Source: Ramlibacter aurantiacus (GTDB taxonomy: Bacteria > Pseudomonadota > Gammaproteobacteria > Burkholderiales > Burkholderiaceae_C). Taken from it: a stretch of 64,000 nt of DNA. Below the pieces are notes generated by a model. It was given only the letters and a program-made list of their open reading frames with translations, searched no databases and was not told where the DNA came from. Where the stretch lies: the NCBI RefSeq assembly GCF_016722895.1, contig NZ_JAEQNA010000001.1, positions 1,426,001 to 1,490,000 on the forward strand. Direction: 5' to 3'. Shown piece after piece: positions 42,023-49,692 of this stretch; within the stretch, counting starts at the first letter, position 1; each line of letters starts with the position of its first letter. Both the position numbers and the translations under genes were made by a program.

Positions 42023-42505
42023 ATGTCACTGATGCATGAAGAACACTTCCGCGCGGTCGAGAACCTGGTGCACGAATGGGCACGGGCGATCGACGAGAAC
42101 CGGGTCGAGGCCATCGCCGAGCTGATGCTGCCGAAGGGCCGCTACACGGTGCGCAGCCGCTTCAACGAGGACCGCGGCTTGCCGCACGCGCTGATCGACG
42201 CGCAATCGGCCGCGCAGGTGCGCGACCGCATCAAGTCCATGCGCCTGGCCAACATCTACGAGCCGCAGCACATGCGCCACCTGATCTCCGGCGTGCAGAT
42301 CGTCGGTTCGCGGGACGGCCTGCTCGAGGTCCGCTCCAACTTCGCGGTGGTGCGCACGCTGGAGCTTGAAGGCGACATGAAACTCTTCGCCACCGGCCAG
42401 GCGCGCGACCTGGTGGACGTGAGCGGCGAGCGCCCGCTTTTCCACTCGCGCCTGCTGCTGATCGACTCGCGCGCGGTCGAGACCCTGCTGGTCATTCCGC
42501 TGTAG
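42023..42505 (+). CDS. Ring-hydroxylating oxygenase small (beta) subunit / SnoaL-like
   Basis: A 160-residue NTF2-fold protein: MSLMHEEHFRAVENLVHEWARAIDENRVEAIAELML, MRLANIYEPQHMRHLISGVQIVG and FHSRLLLIDSRAVETLLVIPL. The N-IYEPQH-RH segment is typical of beta subunits of the NagH/AndD/benzoate type, which support but do not catalyse. It pairs with the upstream alpha subunit despite the repeat inserted between them. The ATG at 42023 is preceded by GGAGAACTGAAACG. Confidence 0.85.
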   Translation: MSLMHEEHFRAVENLVHEWARAIDENRVEAIAELMLPKGRYTVRSRFNEDRGLPHALIDAQSAAQVRDRIKSMRLANIYEPQHMRHLISGVQIVGSRDGLLEVRSNFAVVRTLELEGDMKLFATGQARDLVDVSGERPLFHSRLLLIDSRAVETLLVIPL

Positions 42506-42538
42506 CCTGCGCAGGCCATCACCCAAGAAGGAGACAAG

Positions 42539-43498
42539 ATGATCCGTGCCCTGTTCACCGCCCTCGTCGCCGGCAGCGCGGCGCTGGCCGCCGCGCCCTC
42601 GTTCGCGCAAGGCTATCCGTCCGCCCCCATCACGGTGGTGATCCCGCTGGCGCCCGGCGATGCGGCCGACACGGCCGCGCGTGCCATGAGCGAGGAGCTA
42701 TCGCGCCAGCTGAAGACGCCGATCGTGGTGCAGAACCGGCCCGGCGCCGGCGGCAGCATCGGCGTGCAGGCCGTCACCTCGGCCAGGCCCGACGGCTACA
42801 CCATCCTCTTCACGCAGAACGGTCCGCTGACCATCCGCCGGGTGTTCGAGCCGGCGGCCGCGGGGTTCGATCCGCTGAAGGAGCTGACCCCGCTGGCCAT
42901 CACCACGCGCACGCCGTCCATCCTGGTGGCGCGGCGCGACGCGCCTTTCAACACCTTCGAGGAGATGGTGGCGCACGCCAAGCGGAACCCAGGGGGTGTG
43001 CGGGTGGGCAACGCCGGGCCCGGGTCGGCCGGCGACGTCAGCGTGCACATCATCAACGCGCAGGCCGGCACCGACATGACATCGGTTCCGTACAAGGGCG
43101 CGGCGCCTGCCGTCACCGACGTGCTGGGCGGCCAGGTCGAAGGCGTGATCCTGGGCCTGGGGGCGCTCAGCGCCCACCTCAGGAGCGGCGCGCTCAAGCC
43201 CATCGCCATCTCCAGCCCGTTCCCCGAACTGCCCAACGTGCCCACCCTGGGCAAGCTGGGCTACAAGCAGGACCTGCTGGGCGTGTGGCTGGCCTTCCTG
43301 GCGCCGTCGGGCGTGCCGGCGGAAGTCACCCGCGCGCTGATGCCGGCCCTCGAGCGCGCGGCCAAGAGCCCGGCGCTGGCCGAACGGCTGCTGCCGCTGG
43401 GCATCGCGCAGGACTGGGTTCCGGCGGATCGGCTGGCCGAGACCATCACCCGCGAATACGACACCGTCTCGGAGATCAGCCGGAAAATGAAGCGGTGA
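42539..43498 (+). CDS. Bug/TctC-family periplasmic binding protein
   Basis: A 319-residue receptor with a Sec signal (1-24, SFA-Q). Hallmarks: YPSAPITVVIPLAPGDAADTAARAM, VQNRPGAGGSIGVQAV, PYKGAAPAVTDVLGGQVEG and PFPELPNVPTLGKLGY. It follows the oxygenase small subunit by 33 bases with AAGGAG before the ATG, so it is the third gene of the Rieske unit and probably captures the oxygenase substrate. No TctAB membrane genes are present. Confidence 0.92.
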   Translation: MIRALFTALVAGSAALAAAPSFAQGYPSAPITVVIPLAPGDAADTAARAMSEELSRQLKTPIVVQNRPGAGGSIGVQAVTSARPDGYTILFTQNGPLTIRRVFEPAAAGFDPLKELTPLAITTRTPSILVARRDAPFNTFEEMVAHAKRNPGGVRVGNAGPGSAGDVSVHIINAQAGTDMTSVPYKGAAPAVTDVLGGQVEGVILGLGALSAHLRSGALKPIAISSPFPELPNVPTLGKLGYKQDLLGVWLAFLAPSGVPAEVTRALMPALERAAKSPALAERLLPLGIAQDWVPADRLAETITREYDTVSEISRKMKR

Positions 43499-43520
43499 CT
43501 GCCGACGTCTCGATCGGGGT

Positions 43521-43943
43521 TTATTCGCTGCCGGCCAGCAACCGATCCGTCAGTGGATCGCGCTCGCCCCCGAAGTGACTGGCCAGGCAGCGGGTGAAGC
43601 AGCTGTCGGCTTCGTCCGCCGCCCGCTCGAAGAGCGTCATGCACGAGCGCAGCTTCATCGCGTCGACCTCGCCGAAGATGTGTTCCGCCGTGAGCTGGGG
43701 ATGCCGCAGCACCCGCTCGCAGGCCTGGCGCAGCCGGGGGCCCAGCACCGGATGCGCCAGGTAGGCCCGGGCCTCGTCCAGCCCCGACAGGCCATAGTGC
43801 TTCGCCGTGGCGCTGCGGCCCAGCGCCGTCAGCTGCGGGAACACGAACCACATCCAGTGGCCCTGCTTGCGGCCCTGCGCCAATTCGGCGCAGACCTGGT
43901 CCCACACCGGGTCCTGCGCGAGGACGAAGCGTTGGAGCTGCAC
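43521..43943 (-). CDS. DUF1810 protein
   Basis: A 140-residue cytoplasmic protein with the DUF1810 blocks LQRFVLAQDPVWDQVCAELAQGRKQGHWMWFVFPQL, ALGRSATAKHYGLSGLDEARAYLAHPVLGPRL and SCMTLFERAADEADSCFTRCLASHFGGERDPLT. The fold is all-helical and common in proteobacteria; the function is not established. It starts 10 bases downstream of the YihY stop and is probably cotranscribed with it. Confidence 0.88.
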   Translation of the reverse strand: MQLQRFVLAQDPVWDQVCAELAQGRKQGHWMWFVFPQLTALGRSATAKHYGLSGLDEARAYLAHPVLGPRLRQACERVLRHPQLTAEHIFGEVDAMKLRSCMTLFERAADEADSCFTRCLASHFGGERDPLTDRLLAGSE

Positions 43944-43953
43944 GGGCCTGCCC

Positions 43954-44874
43954 TCACGAGCGCACGGGGGACTCCGACTGACGGTGCGGCTTTTCCGCCG
44001 CCGGCTGGCCCGGCGCGCGCTCGCCGATCTGCTTGCCTTTGGGCGAGTGGTGCTCCACCAGCACGTTGACCTCGGAGCCGACCAGCATCACCAGGCCGGC
44101 GATGTAGAGCCACATCATCAGGGCCACCACCGCGCCGATGCCACCGTAGACCGCGCTGTAGTCGGCGAAGTTCTGGGCGTAGATGGCGAAGCCCACCGAA
44201 GCGATCAGCAGCAGGATGGTGGCCACGACACCGCCGGGGGTGATGAAGACGAAGCGCTGGCCCCTGACGTTGGGCGCGAGGTAGTAGGTCAGCGAGAAGG
44301 CCAGCAGGATGGCCAGCACGATGATGACCCACCGCAAGCTGGCGAAGAACGTCAGCAGCGCATCACTGAAGCCGAAGCGTTCGCCCAGCCAGTCCTGCGC
44401 GATGCCGCCCATCACGATCAGCGAGAAGGCCGTGATCATCAACGCGCCGAACAGCAGGCTCAAGCCGATGGCCACGAGCCGCGCGCGGATGAAGCTGCGC
44501 GCCTCCTTCACGTCGTAGGTGATGTTGAGCTGCTGCATGATCGCGTACATGCCGGTCGAGGCGGCCCACAGCGTGCCCAGGGCGCCCACCGAGACGATGC
44601 CCCCGCTCTCCTTCTTCATCACCTCCTCCAGCACCTTGGTGAACATGCTGGCGGCGTCGGCCGGCAGGGTTTGCCGCATGAGGTCCATGATCGCCGTGTC
44701 CACCCTCGGAATGGGCAGGAACGGGATCAACCCCATCAGGAGGATCATGGCCGGGAAGATGGCCAGGGTCAGGTAGAAGCCCAGGGCAGCGGCGCCGTTG
44801 TAGACGTTGTCCTCGCTGATCTTGGCGTACAGCTCACGCAGGAACTGCATCGGGGGGATGCCGCGAATCTTCAT
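43954..44874 (-). CDS. YihY-family inner-membrane protein
   Basis: A 306-residue protein with six helices. ISEDNVYNGAAALGFYLTLAIFPAMILLMGLIPF, LWAASTGMYAIMQQLNITYDV and YSAVYGGIGAVVALMMWLYIAGLVMLVGSEVNV are the family signature. It is shorter than the other YihY protein in the window (400 residues) because it lacks the long soluble C-terminus; a charged tail (KGKQIGERAPGQPAAEK) replaces it. Function is unknown. It is divergent from the DUF883-like gene across a 253-base gap. Confidence 0.88.
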   Translation of the reverse strand: MKIRGIPPMQFLRELYAKISEDNVYNGAAALGFYLTLAIFPAMILLMGLIPFLPIPRVDTAIMDLMRQTLPADAASMFTKVLEEVMKKESGGIVSVGALGTLWAASTGMYAIMQQLNITYDVKEARSFIRARLVAIGLSLLFGALMITAFSLIVMGGIAQDWLGERFGFSDALLTFFASLRWVIIVLAILLAFSLTYYLAPNVRGQRFVFITPGGVVATILLLIASVGFAIYAQNFADYSAVYGGIGAVVALMMWLYIAGLVMLVGSEVNVLVEHHSPKGKQIGERAPGQPAAEKPHRQSESPVRS

Positions 44875-45127
44875 GGTGGCAAGCGTCGCCGCTGCGCGCC
44901 ACCCGGCCAGTCAGCCGGCGCCGCCGCATGCGGGTGAAGCCTGCCTACGTTCCAAAGATGAAGTAAACCGCCCGCACGGAGCACGAGCATGGCGGCCGGC
45001 CCGCCGCCGCCGGCCTACACGCGGTTTCCCCGTTGGCCCACATGCCGTCCGGCTCGCGGCCTTAGAGTGCAACGTCAAGCAGCGCGCAAGCGCGTCCCAT
45101 CCACTCGTTGCAGCCGGAGGAACCCTC
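44875..45127. other. Divergent promoter region of yihY-like and DUF883-like genes
   Basis: About 250 bases. TTAGAGT near 45062 could be a -10 box for the rightward gene, 60 bases before its GTG start. Nothing else is recognisable; the left part is rich in GCC/CGG repeats without clear symmetry. Confidence 0.4.
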
Positions 45128-46084
45128 GTGAACACGCAACCCGCTTCCAGCATCCAGGACACCCGCAGCACCACCGGCTCGGCCATGCCCGGCGCCAGCA
45201 GCGCCACCGAACGCACCGGCACCGGCAACCCCGCCAATGAATCGTTCCTCAGCCGGGACAACATCCATCGCTTCGCCGACAAGGCCCACCAGGCGATCGA
45301 TCGCCTGCAGCAGAAGCTGAGCTTCGGCAGCGGCCAAGGCTCGTCCCCGGCCACGCCCACCGATCTGCGCGAGCGCGCCCGGCAGTACGGCGAACAGGCC
45401 ATGCACGCGGCCCAGCAGGCGCGCGACTACCCCGGGCGCCTGCGCGAGCAGGTCACCACCGAGCCGATCAAGGCGACCGCCGTCGCCTTCGCCGCCGGCG
45501 TGGTCTGGGGCATGCTGCCGTCGGGCCGCCGGCGGCACCACCACGTGGAAGTGGTCGAGGTGCCGGTCGCCCACGACGCAGGGGCATCGTTGAGCGCCCG
45601 CGCGAACCGCTGGATCGGCGCCGCCGGCGAGCGGCTGCACCACCTGGGCGAGTCGACGCACGACACCGCGCAGCGCCTGGGCGCCGGCACGATGAGCGGC
45701 GCCAGCCGCGCCCGCGCCTATTCGAGCCGGCTGTGGCACGACACCCGCAAGTCCATGCCCTACGCCAAGGACCAGCTGCTGGCCCGCTCGCATCACTACG
45801 GCAGCCTGGCCCGCACGCAGATGGAAACGCATCCGCTGGCCGGCCTGGCGGTGGCGATCGGCCTCGGGGCCTTGGCGGTGCGCATGACGATGGGGCAGCG
45901 CGGCTATCGCTACTCGGCACGCTCGTCCACCCTGGCTGTCGACAAGGACGGCCGCCCGCTGCGCGCCGAACCCGGCGACCGCTCGGCCAGCTCGATGGGC
46001 GCGGTGGCCAAGCCGATGATGTCCGGCGCGCTGGTGCTGGGCATGGGCGTGATCCTGGGGGCGCTGCTCTCTTCGCGCCGCTGA
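45128..46084 (+). CDS. DUF883/ElaB-YqjD-like membrane-anchored protein
   Basis: A 318-residue protein starting at GTG, chosen because a strong GGAGGA stands eight bases upstream and earlier in-frame starts do not. N-terminal Ser/Thr/Ala-rich region (1-35), amphipathic helices (HRFADKAHQAIDRLQQKL; RARQYGEQAMHAAQQARDYPGRLREQV) as in YqjD/ElaB, then hydrophobic segments at about 118-132, 238-255 and 298-314. ElaB/YqjD proteins tether stationary-phase ribosomes to the membrane; this one is about three times longer. The stop overlaps the next start (TGATG). Confidence 0.75.
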   Translation: MNTQPASSIQDTRSTTGSAMPGASSATERTGTGNPANESFLSRDNIHRFADKAHQAIDRLQQKLSFGSGQGSSPATPTDLRERARQYGEQAMHAAQQARDYPGRLREQVTTEPIKATAVAFAAGVVWGMLPSGRRRHHHVEVVEVPVAHDAGASLSARANRWIGAAGERLHHLGESTHDTAQRLGAGTMSGASRARAYSSRLWHDTRKSMPYAKDQLLARSHHYGSLARTQMETHPLAGLAVAIGLGALAVRMTMGQRGYRYSARSSTLAVDKDGRPLRAEPGDRSASSMGAVAKPMMSGALVLGMGVILGALLSSRR

Positions 46085-46692
46085 TGGGCGGCCTGCCCGG
46101 CAGTCCCGCCGCCGACCGCAACAAGCAGCCGATCTTCGAGGTGCTGTGCCGCGTGCTGCCGGCCCGCGGCACGGCCCTGGAGGTCGCCGCCGGCACGGGG
46201 CAGCACGCCGCCTGGTTCGCCGCCCGCCTGCCGGGCTGGCGCTGGCTGCCCACCGATTTCGACGCCGGCATGCTCCCGGTGATCGCCGCGCGCACGGCGG
46301 ACCTGCCCAACGTGCTGCAGCCGCGGGCGCTGGACGCGGCGCAGGCCGAGTGGCCGCTGCGCGAACGGTTCGAGCTGCTCTATTGCGCCAACATGATCCA
46401 CATCGCCCCCTGGACCGCCGGCCAGGGCCTGCTGCGCGGCGCGGCGCGGCACCTGGTACCGGGCGGGCTGCTGGTGCTGTACGGGCCCTACCTCGAAGCC
46501 GATGTGCCCACCGCACCCAGCAATGCCGCGTTCGACCAGGACCTGCGCTCGCGCAACGGCGCCTGGGGCTTGCGACGGCTGGACGCCGTGGCGGCCGAAG
46601 CGGCGGACGCTGGCCTGGTGCTGCGCGAGCGGCACGCACTGCCAGCGAACAACCTGCTGCTGGTGTTCGCCCTCGACGACCCAGCGACCTGA
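46084..46692 (+). CDS. DUF938 SAM-dependent methyltransferase-like protein
   Basis: A 202-residue Rossmann protein: NKQPIFEVLCRVLPARGTALEVAAGTGQHAAWFA (motif I E-V-A-A-G-T-G), LPTDFDAGML (motif II acid), YCANMIHIAPWTAGQGLL and GGLLVLYGPYLEADVPTAPSNAAFD. These blocks define DUF938 (methyltransferase-like 26). SAM binding is likely; the substrate is unknown. Its ATG shares an A with the preceding stop, so it is translationally coupled to the DUF883-like gene. It converges on the citrate-synthase-like gene with 4 bases between stops. Confidence 0.88.
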   Translation: MGGLPGSPAADRNKQPIFEVLCRVLPARGTALEVAAGTGQHAAWFAARLPGWRWLPTDFDAGMLPVIAARTADLPNVLQPRALDAAQAEWPLRERFELLYCANMIHIAPWTAGQGLLRGAARHLVPGGLLVLYGPYLEADVPTAPSNAAFDQDLRSRNGAWGLRRLDAVAAEAADAGLVLRERHALPANNLLLVFALDDPAT

Positions 46693-46696
46693 AGGA

Positions 46697-47941
46697 CTAC
46701 TCGCGGCGGTGCCGCTGCCGCACCGGCATCGGCACGACGTTGAGCCGCTGCTCGATGGCGTGCGCCACCCAGCCGGCGCATCGCGCCAGCACCCACAGGG
46801 CACCGGCCGAGCGCCTCGGCAGGCCCAGCGCCCGCGCCGCGACCAGCAGCCCCAGTTCGAGGCCCGGCTGGTCCACCGCGTCCACATCGTGAAGGCGCAT
46901 CCGGTCCAGCAGCTGTGACACCGCGGCCCGTTCATCGACCTGCAGGGCCAGCTCGATCAGCATCCGCGCGCGCGGATCGCCGTCGGCGTAGGGCGACTCG
47001 TCCTCGGCCAGTCGGCTGCCACGGCCGGCGGGCATCAGCCGGTTGGCCGACGTGCGCGGCACCAGCCCCTCGCACAGCAGGTCCTCCAGACGGTCCACGC
47101 TGCCGCCGAGGCGGTGGCCGGCATGCACGCTGAGCCCGGCCATCAGGCAGGCGCCGAGGCCGCTGCCGGCCGACGCCGCGATCCGCACCGCCGTGGTGGA
47201 CGCGACCAGTCCGTGGTCGGCGCAGGCGATCAGCAGCGCATTGACCAGCCGCAGCGCCTGAGGCCGGAGTTCCGCGCCCAGCGCCTGCAGGATGACCTGC
47301 CCGATCGCCGCCTCGCCGGCCGCTTGTTCGAGGACTGACTGCCGCGGGCCGAGCACGCCCAGCGTGCAGGCCATGGCCATGAGCATGCGGCGCGCCAGCC
47401 GGGTGGTCGTGCCGTCCCGCAGTTCGACCCGCGCGGACTGGCCCATGACGATGCAGACCAGGCTGAACATCCGCAGCACCGGCACGTGCGGCTGCTGCGC
47501 CTGCAGCGCGCCCAGGCAGGCCGGCAGCGCGGCCGGCAAGGGCTCCGCCGGCCACTGCACGGGTTCGTCCATGAGCAGCCCGGCCCAGAGCATCTCGGCC
47601 ACGTTCTCGAAACGACCCGGGTGCTCCAGCAGCGTCGCCAGCGCACGGCCACGGTAGCGCGGGCCGGCGGAGGTGAGCTGGCAGACCGCGCTGCCCGCGG
47701 CCAGGCGGTGCGAGGTCGGGCCGCGTGCGGGCATCGTGCCGGCGGTCGAGGCGGCGGCGCGCCGGCGGCCGGCCAGCCGCTCGACCTCGACGCGCTCGTA
47801 CATGGATCGGCCCGAAGCCGCGTCCTGCTGGCGCTGCAGCAGACCTCGGCTGACGTAGCTGTAAAGGGTCTGCTGCTTGACTTTGAGCAGGCGGGCGGCC
47901 TCCTGCGAGGTCAGGTAGGCCGGATGGGCAGGGGATCGCAT
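46697..47941 (-). CDS. Citrate-synthase-fold protein with N-terminal helix-turn-helix (putative regulator)
   Basis: A 414-residue protein. Residues 8-60 (YLTSQEAARLLKVKQQTLYSYVSRGLL) form a MerR/excisionase-type HTH that reads DNA. Residues about 88-400 are citrate-synthase-like: YRGRALATLLEHPGRFENVAEMLWAGLL and ACADHGLVASTTAVRIAASAG. Of the catalytic triad, the first histidine is kept (H243), but the GPLHGG block reads GHRLGG, so the second histidine is leucine; an aspartate near VDQPGLELGL may match the third. It therefore probably binds an acyl-CoA or oxo-acid as a signal rather than making citrate. It is divergent from a catabolic unit, and a perfect palindrome lies between them. Confidence 0.85.
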   Translation of the reverse strand: MRSPAHPAYLTSQEAARLLKVKQQTLYSYVSRGLLQRQQDAASGRSMYERVEVERLAGRRRAAASTAGTMPARGPTSHRLAAGSAVCQLTSAGPRYRGRALATLLEHPGRFENVAEMLWAGLLMDEPVQWPAEPLPAALPACLGALQAQQPHVPVLRMFSLVCIVMGQSARVELRDGTTTRLARRMLMAMACTLGVLGPRQSVLEQAAGEAAIGQVILQALGAELRPQALRLVNALLIACADHGLVASTTAVRIAASAGSGLGACLMAGLSVHAGHRLGGSVDRLEDLLCEGLVPRTSANRLMPAGRGSRLAEDESPYADGDPRARMLIELALQVDERAAVSQLLDRMRLHDVDAVDQPGLELGLLVAARALGLPRRSAGALWVLARCAGWVAHAIEQRLNVVPMPVRQRHRRE

Positions 47942-47979
47942 AAAAGCTCCCAGGTGCGACCCGCATGTTGATTCAAGGG

Positions 47980-47994
47980 GGTTGACAGTCAACC
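47980..47994. promoter_or_regulatory. Perfect palindrome in the divergent regulator/bicupin gap
   Basis: GGTTGAC-A-GTCAACC, 15 bases, 39 bases before the citrate-synthase-like gene and 83 bases before the bicupin gene. A further AGTCAAC half-site stands at 48044-48050. It is the best candidate operator for the HTH-citrate-synthase protein. Confidence 0.65.
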
Positions 47995-48076
47995 TAGGGA
48001 AAGCGTGGAGCGCGATCAAGCTCGCCCCCCCTAGCATCAGCCAGTCAACGGCCGCCCACGGGCCTGCTGATTACCC

Positions 48077-49036
48077 ATGGACTACGACAGCATCAGCGAT
48101 CTTCCCCTGTTGGTCGAAAGGCTGGCGATCGACGGCTGCACACCCGGCTGGGTGCGCCGCCGCAAGCCTTTGCTGTGGGCGCGCCCGCAGTCCACCTTCG
48201 AGCCGGCACACTGGTCTTACGCGCGGCTGCGCCCGGCCCTGCTGGCCGCCTGTCGCCTGATCGGCACCGACGAGGCCGAGCGCCGCAACCTCATCCTGCG
48301 CAACCCCGCGCCGGGGGTTGATTTCGCCACCACCAATACCCTGGTCGGCGCCTACCAGGCGATCCTGCCGGGCGAACAGGCCCGCAGCCACCGGCACGCG
48401 CCCCATGCCTTGCGCGTCATCCTCGAGGCCGAGGACGCCTGGTCGGTGGTCAACGGCGTGCGCCATCCCATGAACACCGGCGACATCGTGCTCACGCCCG
48501 GCCAGCACTGGCACGGGCATGGGCACGACGGCACCCAGCCCGCGCTGTGGTTCGACTGCCTCGACGTGCCGCTGGTGCACCTGCTGGAGCCCATGCGCTT
48601 CGAGGACCACCCCGCGGGCATGGAGCCGGTGCTGCGCACCATCGACGAATCGCCCATGCGCTGGCGTGCCGCCGACATCGCGCAGCGCCTGGCGCAGGCC
48701 CGCGAGGCCGACACGCGGCCCGACGCGCATTTCGGCCTGACGGTCGACCTGTCCTCGCCGGCCCTGCCCACCATCGCCATCCGCGTGCACGCGTGGGACA
48801 CCGGCTGGGGCCACGCGCCCTACCGCCATGCCGCCAACGAGCTGCTGGTTGTACTGGGCGGACGGGGCACCAGCCGCATCGGCGAGCACCGCTTCGACTG
48901 GGGCTACGGCGACGTGCTGGCCCTGCCCATGGGCACAAGGGTGCACCACCAGGTGCACGAAGCGGCCCGGGTCGTGAGCCTGTCCGACGACCCCGTGATG
49001 CGCCTGTGCGGCTACTACTTCCTCGAGGGCGCCTGA
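48077..49036 (+). CDS. Bicupin ring-cleavage dioxygenase, gentisate 1,2-dioxygenase-like
   Basis: A 319-residue two-cupin protein. First cupin: LPGEQARSHRHAPHALRVIL with the H-x-H iron ligands and TGDIVLTPGQHWHGHGH with the third histidine. Second cupin: GWGHAPYRHAANELLVVLGG and YGDVLALPMGTRVHHQV, also with histidines. The order matches gentisate, salicylate and 1-hydroxy-2-naphthoate dioxygenases, which split the ring next to a carboxyl without a catechol. It is about 25-30 residues shorter than typical gentisate dioxygenase. It is first in the unit running to 56792. No maleylpyruvate hydrolase or isomerase accompanies it. Confidence 0.85.
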   Translation: MDYDSISDLPLLVERLAIDGCTPGWVRRRKPLLWARPQSTFEPAHWSYARLRPALLAACRLIGTDEAERRNLILRNPAPGVDFATTNTLVGAYQAILPGEQARSHRHAPHALRVILEAEDAWSVVNGVRHPMNTGDIVLTPGQHWHGHGHDGTQPALWFDCLDVPLVHLLEPMRFEDHPAGMEPVLRTIDESPMRWRAADIAQRLAQAREADTRPDAHFGLTVDLSSPALPTIAIRVHAWDTGWGHAPYRHAANELLVVLGGRGTSRIGEHRFDWGYGDVLALPMGTRVHHQVHEAARVVSLSDDPVMRLCGYYFLEGA

Positions 49037-49085
49037 TGGCGCCGCGACCCGCGATTTCCCCTCACCATCGAACCCCCGCCTTTCC

Positions 49086-49643
49086 ATGACCCTCAAGATC
49101 CTCGGCATCTCCGGCAGCCTGCGCGAGAAGTCCGTCAACACCCGCGCGCTCAGGGCCGCCGGCGCCGTGATGCCGGCCGGCATGCAACTGGAGATCGCCG
49201 ACTACGGTGACGTGCCCCTGTACAACCAGGACCTGCAGGACCGCGGCATCCCGCCCGCGGTGGAACGCCTGCGCGCGGCCATCGAGTCCGCCGACGGCGT
49301 GCTCTTCGCCAGCCCCGAATACAACTTCTCGATTTCCGGCGTGCTCAAGAACGCGATCGACTGGGTGTCGCGCACCTCGCCGCAACCCTTCAAGGGCAAG
49401 CCGGTGGCCATCATGTCGGCCACCTCCGGCCTGTGGGGCGGCGCCCGCCACCAGTACGAGCTGCGCAAGATCCTCGGATCGATGGACGCACTGGCGCTGG
49501 TCAAGCCCGAGGTGCTGATCAACCTCGCGCTCACCAAGTTCGACGCCGACGGCCAGCTCACCGACGCCAACACGCTCAAGACGATCACCGACCAGATGGC
49601 GGCCTTCCGCGACTGGATCGTGCGCCTGCAGCCCAGGGACTGA
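49086..49643 (+). CDS. NAD(P)H-dependent FMN reductase
   Basis: A 185-residue flavodoxin-like protein: LGISGSLREKSVNTRAL (FMN phosphate loop), VPLYNQDL, FASPEYNFSISGVLKNAIDW and SATSGLWGGARHQYELRKIL. This is the ChrR/YieF/azoreductase-like family that reduces FMN, quinones or chromate. Within a catabolic unit it may reduce a quinone made from a hydroquinone-type intermediate or supply reduced flavin; no flavin-dependent partner is seen in the unit. Confidence 0.9.
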   Translation: MTLKILGISGSLREKSVNTRALRAAGAVMPAGMQLEIADYGDVPLYNQDLQDRGIPPAVERLRAAIESADGVLFASPEYNFSISGVLKNAIDWVSRTSPQPFKGKPVAIMSATSGLWGGARHQYELRKILGSMDALALVKPEVLINLALTKFDADGQLTDANTLKTITDQMAAFRDWIVRLQPRD

Positions 49644-49692
49644 GGTCCGCCGTTTCGTCAACTACCCGCCCACAACCACTTGGAGACATGAC

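Noticed and set aside
46697..47941. Housekeeping citrate synthase (gltA)
   Set aside because: It has an N-terminal DNA-binding domain and leucine in place of a catalytic histidine, and lacks the usual GPLHGGAN block.
47980..48010. TTGACA inside the palindrome as a rightward -35 box
   Set aside because: No acceptable -10 box stands 16-18 bases downstream; an operator reading fits better.
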